The position numbers were made by a program, and so were the translations under genes. Positions 60,774 through 64,000 of a stretch of 64,000 nt of DNA are shown here, piece after piece. Each line of letters starts with the position of its first letter. Positions within the stretch are counted from its first letter, which is position 1. The DNA is from Streptomyces megasporus (GTDB lineage: Bacteria; Actinomycetota; Actinomycetes; Streptomycetales; Streptomycetaceae), in assembly GCF_000718985.1 (NCBI RefSeq), contig NZ_JODL01000001.1:330858-394857 (forward strand), written 5' to 3'. Under the pieces are notes generated by a model that saw nothing but the letters and a program-made list of their open reading frames with translations, made no database searches and was not told where the DNA came from.

Positions 60774-62564
60774 CTACTGCTTGAGGTAGAGCTTGGTCAC
60801 GTCGAGGTTGCTCATGTCGTTGTTGTAGACCAGCCCGCCGACCTTGGAACCGGCGATCTGGGTGTGCTTGTAGTAGAAGATCGGGACGGCCGGGGTGACC
60901 TCCTCCAGGATGTACTTGCCCAGCTCGAACCACTCCTTCGCCGACTTCTCCGGGTCCGCGATGCCGCGGACCTCGTCGATCCTGGAGTTGATCTCGGGGT
61001 CGTCGACGTGCGCGTAGTTGGACCCGCCGTCCTGGATCTCCCGGCCGTCGTACAGCGGCGGGATCACGGTGGAGATGCTGGACCAGTCGTGGCCCCAGTT
61101 GTTGACGTAGATGTCGTATCCGTTGTCGACGTCGCCGATGAGGTCGTAGTAGGTGTCCGTGGGCAGTTCCTTGCGCTGGACGTCGAAGCCGGCCTTCTCC
61201 AGCGCGTCCGCGACCGCGATGGACGCCTTCTGCTCCTCGTTGCTGTTCCGGTAGGCGTAGGTGAGCTTCATCCCCACCTTGCCCGCCTTCTCCAGCAGTT
61301 CGCGGGCCTTCTCGGGGTCGCCGCCCGGCTTCTTCAGCTTGCCGAACGGGTCGTAGTCCTTCTCGTAGCCGGGCAGCAGCGGACTGATCAGGCCACCGGC
61401 CAGTTCACCGCCGGACGGTCCGCCGTACGGGGCCAGGTAGGGCTTGGAGGGGAAGGCGTACGCGATGGCCTGCCGCACCCTGACGTCCTCGACGCGGTCG
61501 GTGTTGATCGCCAACTGGGCGACGAAGGACTGGTAGCCGGAGACGGTGCGGTCCTTCGCCTCGCGCATCACCCGCTGGTAACTGCCCGCGTCCACGGCGT
61601 TGGTGAAGCTGACGGCGGTCCGCGCCTCGCCGCTGTCGTTGAGCAGCCGCTTGGTGGAGTCCTCGTACTGGTGGTTGAAGGTGATGTCGAACCCGTCGAC
61701 GTACTGGTGGCGGGCGGCGTCCGTCTTCGGGTCCCACTCGGGGTTGCGCACCAGCTTCATCGACTTGCCGGACCGGAAGGACTCGATCTTGTACGGGCCA
61801 CTGGCGAGCGGGTCCTTGTCGTACTTCTGCCGGGTGTCCTTCTCGGCGGAGACCACGGCGTAGCCGCTCATGGCCAGGGCGTAGGGCAGGTCGTTGCGCG
61901 GCTCGGAGAAGTGGAAGACGATCGTCTTCTCGTCCGGGGTCTCCAGCACGGAGTCGGGCAGGTGGTCGCCCTCGTAGGGGCCGTCGGGCAGCAGTTCGCG
62001 GTAGGCGGCGCCGGTCTTGTTCGCCATCCACTGCTGGACGAAGGTGGGCCCCTGGGTGATGAAGGGGGCGAAGAGGCGCTCGAAGGTGTGCCGGACGTCC
62101 TTGGAGGTGATCGGCGAGCCGTCCTCGAACCTGATGTCGTCCTTCAGCGTGTAGGTCCAGGTGCGCCCGTCGTCGGAGGGCCGGCCGCTGTCGGTGGCCA
62201 GGTCGCCCACCACCGAGTAGGTGCCGTCGTTGTCCAGCTTGACGTGGGTGAGCTTGCGGTGGATCAGATGGGCGAGGGCCATCTCGTCCTGGACGTAGAT
62301 CTGCGCCGGGTCCAGGTGGGCGTAGCTGTCGCGCTGGTAGACCCGCAGGGTGCCGCCCTTCCGGGCGCCCGGGACGTCCTCGGCCGGGCCGGTCGACGCC
62401 TCGGCGTCGGCGAACTCGATCGGCGACCGCTGCTCGGCGGGCTCGCCGCCGCCGCGGTCGTCCGACGCGCCGCCCCCGCCCGCGCTGCACCCTCCCAGGA
62501 GCAGCGCTCCCACCGCGAGCGTCACGGCCACGGGACGTGCTCTGCGTATTCGCCGGCTTCTCAT
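60774..62564 (-). CDS. Oligopeptide-type ABC substrate-binding lipoprotein
   Basis: 596 aa from ATG 62564 with AGGGGG upstream. Lipobox LLGGC (MRSRRIRRARPVAVTLAVGA then LLLGGCSAG). SBP_bac_5 family: GGTLRVYQRDSYAHLDPAQI, DDGRTWTYTLKDDIRFEDGS, PITSKDVRHTFERL, ASGPYKIESFRSGKS, DVRVRQAIAYAFPSKPY and the C-terminal YDIYVNNWGHDWSSI. Catches a peptide or similar ligand outside. A DasR-type operator precedes the operon. Confidence 0.93.
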   Translation of the reverse strand: MRSRRIRRARPVAVTLAVGALLLGGCSAGGGGASDDRGGGEPAEQRSPIEFADAEASTGPAEDVPGARKGGTLRVYQRDSYAHLDPAQIYVQDEMALAHLIHRKLTHVKLDNDGTYSVVGDLATDSGRPSDDGRTWTYTLKDDIRFEDGSPITSKDVRHTFERLFAPFITQGPTFVQQWMANKTGAAYRELLPDGPYEGDHLPDSVLETPDEKTIVFHFSEPRNDLPYALAMSGYAVVSAEKDTRQKYDKDPLASGPYKIESFRSGKSMKLVRNPEWDPKTDAARHQYVDGFDITFNHQYEDSTKRLLNDSGEARTAVSFTNAVDAGSYQRVMREAKDRTVSGYQSFVAQLAINTDRVEDVRVRQAIAYAFPSKPYLAPYGGPSGGELAGGLISPLLPGYEKDYDPFGKLKKPGGDPEKARELLEKAGKVGMKLTYAYRNSNEEQKASIAVADALEKAGFDVQRKELPTDTYYDLIGDVDNGYDIYVNNWGHDWSSISTVIPPLYDGREIQDGGSNYAHVDDPEINSRIDEVRGIADPEKSAKEWFELGKYILEEVTPAVPIFYYKHTQIAGSKVGGLVYNNDMSNLDVTKLYLKQ

Positions 62565-62607
62565 CGTTCTGTGCCCCCTGCTCGTCCGTCTCGCGGGTGG
62601 AACGTGA

Positions 62608-63570
62608 TCAACGTGCGGCCCTGGGGTCGAAGGCGTCCCGGACCGAGTCCCCCAGCAGGTTGAAGGCCACGATGAACAGGACCATCGCGCCGCCGGGGAA
62701 GAACATGTAGGTGATGTCGTCCTGGTAGACCTCGGCACCGGTGGCGAACATCCGGCCCCAGTCGGGGGTGGGTTCGACGATGCCGACGCCGAGGTAGGAG
62801 AGCGCGGCGGCCGTGGTGACGAAGTTCGGGAGCATGTAGGTCGCCTGCACCAGGATGGGGGTCACCAGGTTGGGCATCAGCTCCTTGCGGACGATGCGCC
62901 AGGGTGATGCCCCGCTGACCTTGGCCGCCTCCACGAACTCCCTCTCCCGCAGCGCCAGCGTGGCTCCGCGCAGGATTCTGGCCAGGGACATCCAGCCGAG
63001 GAACCAGAGCACCAGGACCAGCGCCACCACCCGGACGTAGGTGGGGGTCTCGTCGGTGGGGTCGACGAAGAGGGCGACCACGATCGGCATGAAGGCCACG
63101 AAGAAGAGCTGGTTGGGGAACGCCATCAGCAAATCGGTGACGCGGCCGATGGCGTAGTCCACCACGCCGCCGAGGTAGCCGGCGAGCACGCCCAGCACCA
63201 TGGCCGTCAGGACGGCTGCCAGGGTCACCACGACGGCGATGAACAGCGAGGTGCGGATGCCGTACACGAGTTGGGTGAGCACGTCGCGGCCGAGGATGGG
63301 TTCGAGCCCGAACCAGAATTCCCCGTCGATGCCCCCATTCGGCTTGACGGGATAGCCGTACTCGTTGAGAAGCCCCTCGCGTTCCTGTCCGTAACGGGTG
63401 TACGGGTCCTTTCCGTACAGCCAGGAGATGACGGGGGCGAGCAGGCCGACGGCGAAGAAGAACACCACGACGCAGGCGGACACGACACCCGTGCGGTCGC
63501 GCTTGAAGCGCCGCCACATCAGTTGTCCCGGCGACCTGCCGGCCGGCTCGGTCCGCCGCGCACCGGCCAT
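62608..63570 (-). CDS. Oligopeptide ABC transporter permease (DppC/OppC)
   Basis: 320 aa from ATG 63570 (MAGARRTEPAGRSPGQLMWR); ATG/GTG codons further up lack homology. N-terminal OppC_N helix (GVVSACVVVFFFAVGLLAPV), FGLEPILGRDVLTQLVYGIR, EAA loop EFVEAAKVSGASPWRIVRKE, then PNLVTPILVQATYMLPNFVT. Six TM helices. First gene of the five-gene operon: dppC, binding protein, dppB, dppD, dppF; such an order (permease first) is unusual but each gene is intact. Confidence 0.93.
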   Translation of the reverse strand: MAGARRTEPAGRSPGQLMWRRFKRDRTGVVSACVVVFFFAVGLLAPVISWLYGKDPYTRYGQEREGLLNEYGYPVKPNGGIDGEFWFGLEPILGRDVLTQLVYGIRTSLFIAVVVTLAAVLTAMVLGVLAGYLGGVVDYAIGRVTDLLMAFPNQLFFVAFMPIVVALFVDPTDETPTYVRVVALVLVLWFLGWMSLARILRGATLALREREFVEAAKVSGASPWRIVRKELMPNLVTPILVQATYMLPNFVTTAAALSYLGVGIVEPTPDWGRMFATGAEVYQDDITYMFFPGGAMVLFIVAFNLLGDSVRDAFDPRAAR

Positions 63571-63621
63571 CGCGCACCCACCCCCGGACGTCTGGAAAGC
63601 TTTTCGGATGCGGGGACTTTC

Positions 63622-63651
63622 GCAATAGATCGAGCCCGGGTCAAGAGGCAA
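63622..63651 (-). promoter_or_regulatory. Candidate promoter of the ABC importer operon
   Basis: Minus strand TTGCCT (63646-63651) and TATTGC (63622-63627) with 18 bp between; transcription start near 63615, leader about 45 nt. The dre-like site ends one base upstream of the -35. Confidence 0.4.
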
Positions 63652-63652
63652 A

Positions 63653-63668
63653 ACTGGTGTAGACCACT
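63653..63668 (-). promoter_or_regulatory. DasR operator-like site (dre)
   Basis: ACTGGTGTAGACCACT matches the DasR consensus ACTGGTCTAGACCACT at 15 of 16 positions. It lies 83-98 bp upstream of the first gene of the importer and abuts the candidate -35. DasR (GntR/HutC) is the N-acetylglucosamine-responsive regulator of Streptomyces. Confidence 0.65.
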
Positions 63669-63813
63669 GGCTGTTGATATGCTACCCGAGGCATTCTCGG
63701 AAAAAGGCCGGACAAGCCCTTGACAGCTTTCCGTAAACCTCGACATAAGCGCAGAAAGAATCATGTGCGCCGGTGTCGGACGGGGCGATTCGGCCGGGTC
63801 CGAAGGCCGTTTC

Positions 63814-64000
63814 TCAGCCCGCCGTCTCCCCCGCCACGACACGGTCCCGTTCTTCGGCGAAGTGGCAGGCCGACGGATGCGCGGCCGGCGTGTCCCGCCC
63901 GACGAACCGCTCCGGCACCGCCAACACCGGCACCTCCCGCGCACACCGCTCCTGCGCCTTCCAACACCGCGTCCGGAACCGACACCCCGACGGCGGATCC
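63814..64000 (-). CDS. End of a second oligopeptide ABC ATPase (5' part cut off)
   Basis: C-terminal 61 residues of a DppF/OppF-type ATPase running in from the right edge: [61 protein letters not shown], stop TGA at 63814-63816. The Cys pattern CRFRTRC ... C ... ACHF is that of the family and nearly equals the one in the first ATPase at 57437. Two peptide importers side by side recall the bldK neighbourhood of S. coelicolor; that this is BldKE is inference. Confidence 0.85.
   Translation of the reverse strand, partial: DPPSGCRFRTRCWKAQERCAREVPVLAVPERFVGRDTPAAHPSACHFAEERDRVVAGETAG

Noticed and set aside
63814..64000. Duplicate fragment (pseudogene) of the DppF-like ATPase
   Set aside because: It runs off the window edge in frame with good codon bias and a normal C-terminus, so it is more likely the end of an intact second importer operon.

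Overview
The window is about 64 kb of very GC-rich DNA (strong G/C third-position bias, frequent GTG and TTG starts, AGGAGG-type ribosome binding sites, many leaderless genes). Gene content and order point to a Streptomyces chromosome or a close relative, in a conserved core region. I see no rRNA, tRNA, CRISPR array, transposase or prophage gene. Several blocks keep the order known from Mycobacterium tuberculosis: helicase-nuclease / alkyltransferase-like protein / MoeZ / DUF3152 / TetR / DUF3107 / ferritin-like / RhlE-type helicase (compare Rv3202c-Rv3211); CorA / MgtE-N-CBS / Mrp and sigma / anti-sigma / HtrA / TatB (compare Rv1239c-Rv1221); DUF3117 / Tag / DivIVA-like / FolP2 / LOG / DapE (compare Rv1211-Rv1202); and ferredoxin / MshB (compare Rv1177, Rv1170). 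That speaks for vertical inheritance rather than an island.

Layout. 1-3.5 kb: 5' part of an AdnA-type helicase-nuclease and an alkyltransferase-like DNA repair protein, both on the minus strand. 3.6-9.8 kb: a kinase-like/LPG-synthase-like membrane protein, a Mop/ModA/ModB molybdate set without an ATPase gene, then MoeZ. 9.8-14.6 kb: a minus-strand set that looks like a compact exopolysaccharide system: PelF-like glycosyltransferase, eight-TM protein, sugar-nucleotide epimerase and a spherulin-4/GH135-like protein, with an 18-codon leader ORF inside it. 14.9-23.2 kb: DUF3152 metzincin-like protein, hydrolase, TetR regulator, DUF3107, ferritin-like protein, DEAD-box RNA helicase, second hydrolase. 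23.2-33.9 kb: MarC, PHP phosphoesterase, DUF6758, SUFU, CorA, EamA exporter, lipoprotein, MgtE-N/CBS protein, DUF1003 and Mrp. 34-38.8 kb: TatB, HtrA, anti-sigma and ECF sigma factor as an envelope-stress/export operon, with an O-methyltransferase divergent from it. 39.8-48.8 kb: DUF3117, enoyl-CoA hydratase, Tag, DivIVA-like, FolP2-like, LOG, and the lysine/diaminopimelate genes dapE and dapC with a 7Fe ferredoxin. 48.9-57.4 kb: GNAT, SirB1-like, a peptidoglycan-binding-domain protein, DUF6113-MshB (mycothiol), an S9 peptidase. 57.4-64 kb: a five-gene oligopeptide-type ABC importer and, beyond it, the end of a second such ATPase gene.

Most notable non-genic observations: a 15/16 match to the DasR operator (dre) just upstream of the ABC importer; short intergenic tandem arrays (11, 13-14 or 18 bp units, two to four copies) at nine places; a 96-nt stretch without T directly before the MgtE-N gene; and about ten genes whose -10 hexamer lies 5-7 nt before the start codon, as expected for leaderless mRNAs. 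All functional calls rest on reading motifs by eye; no database search was possible.
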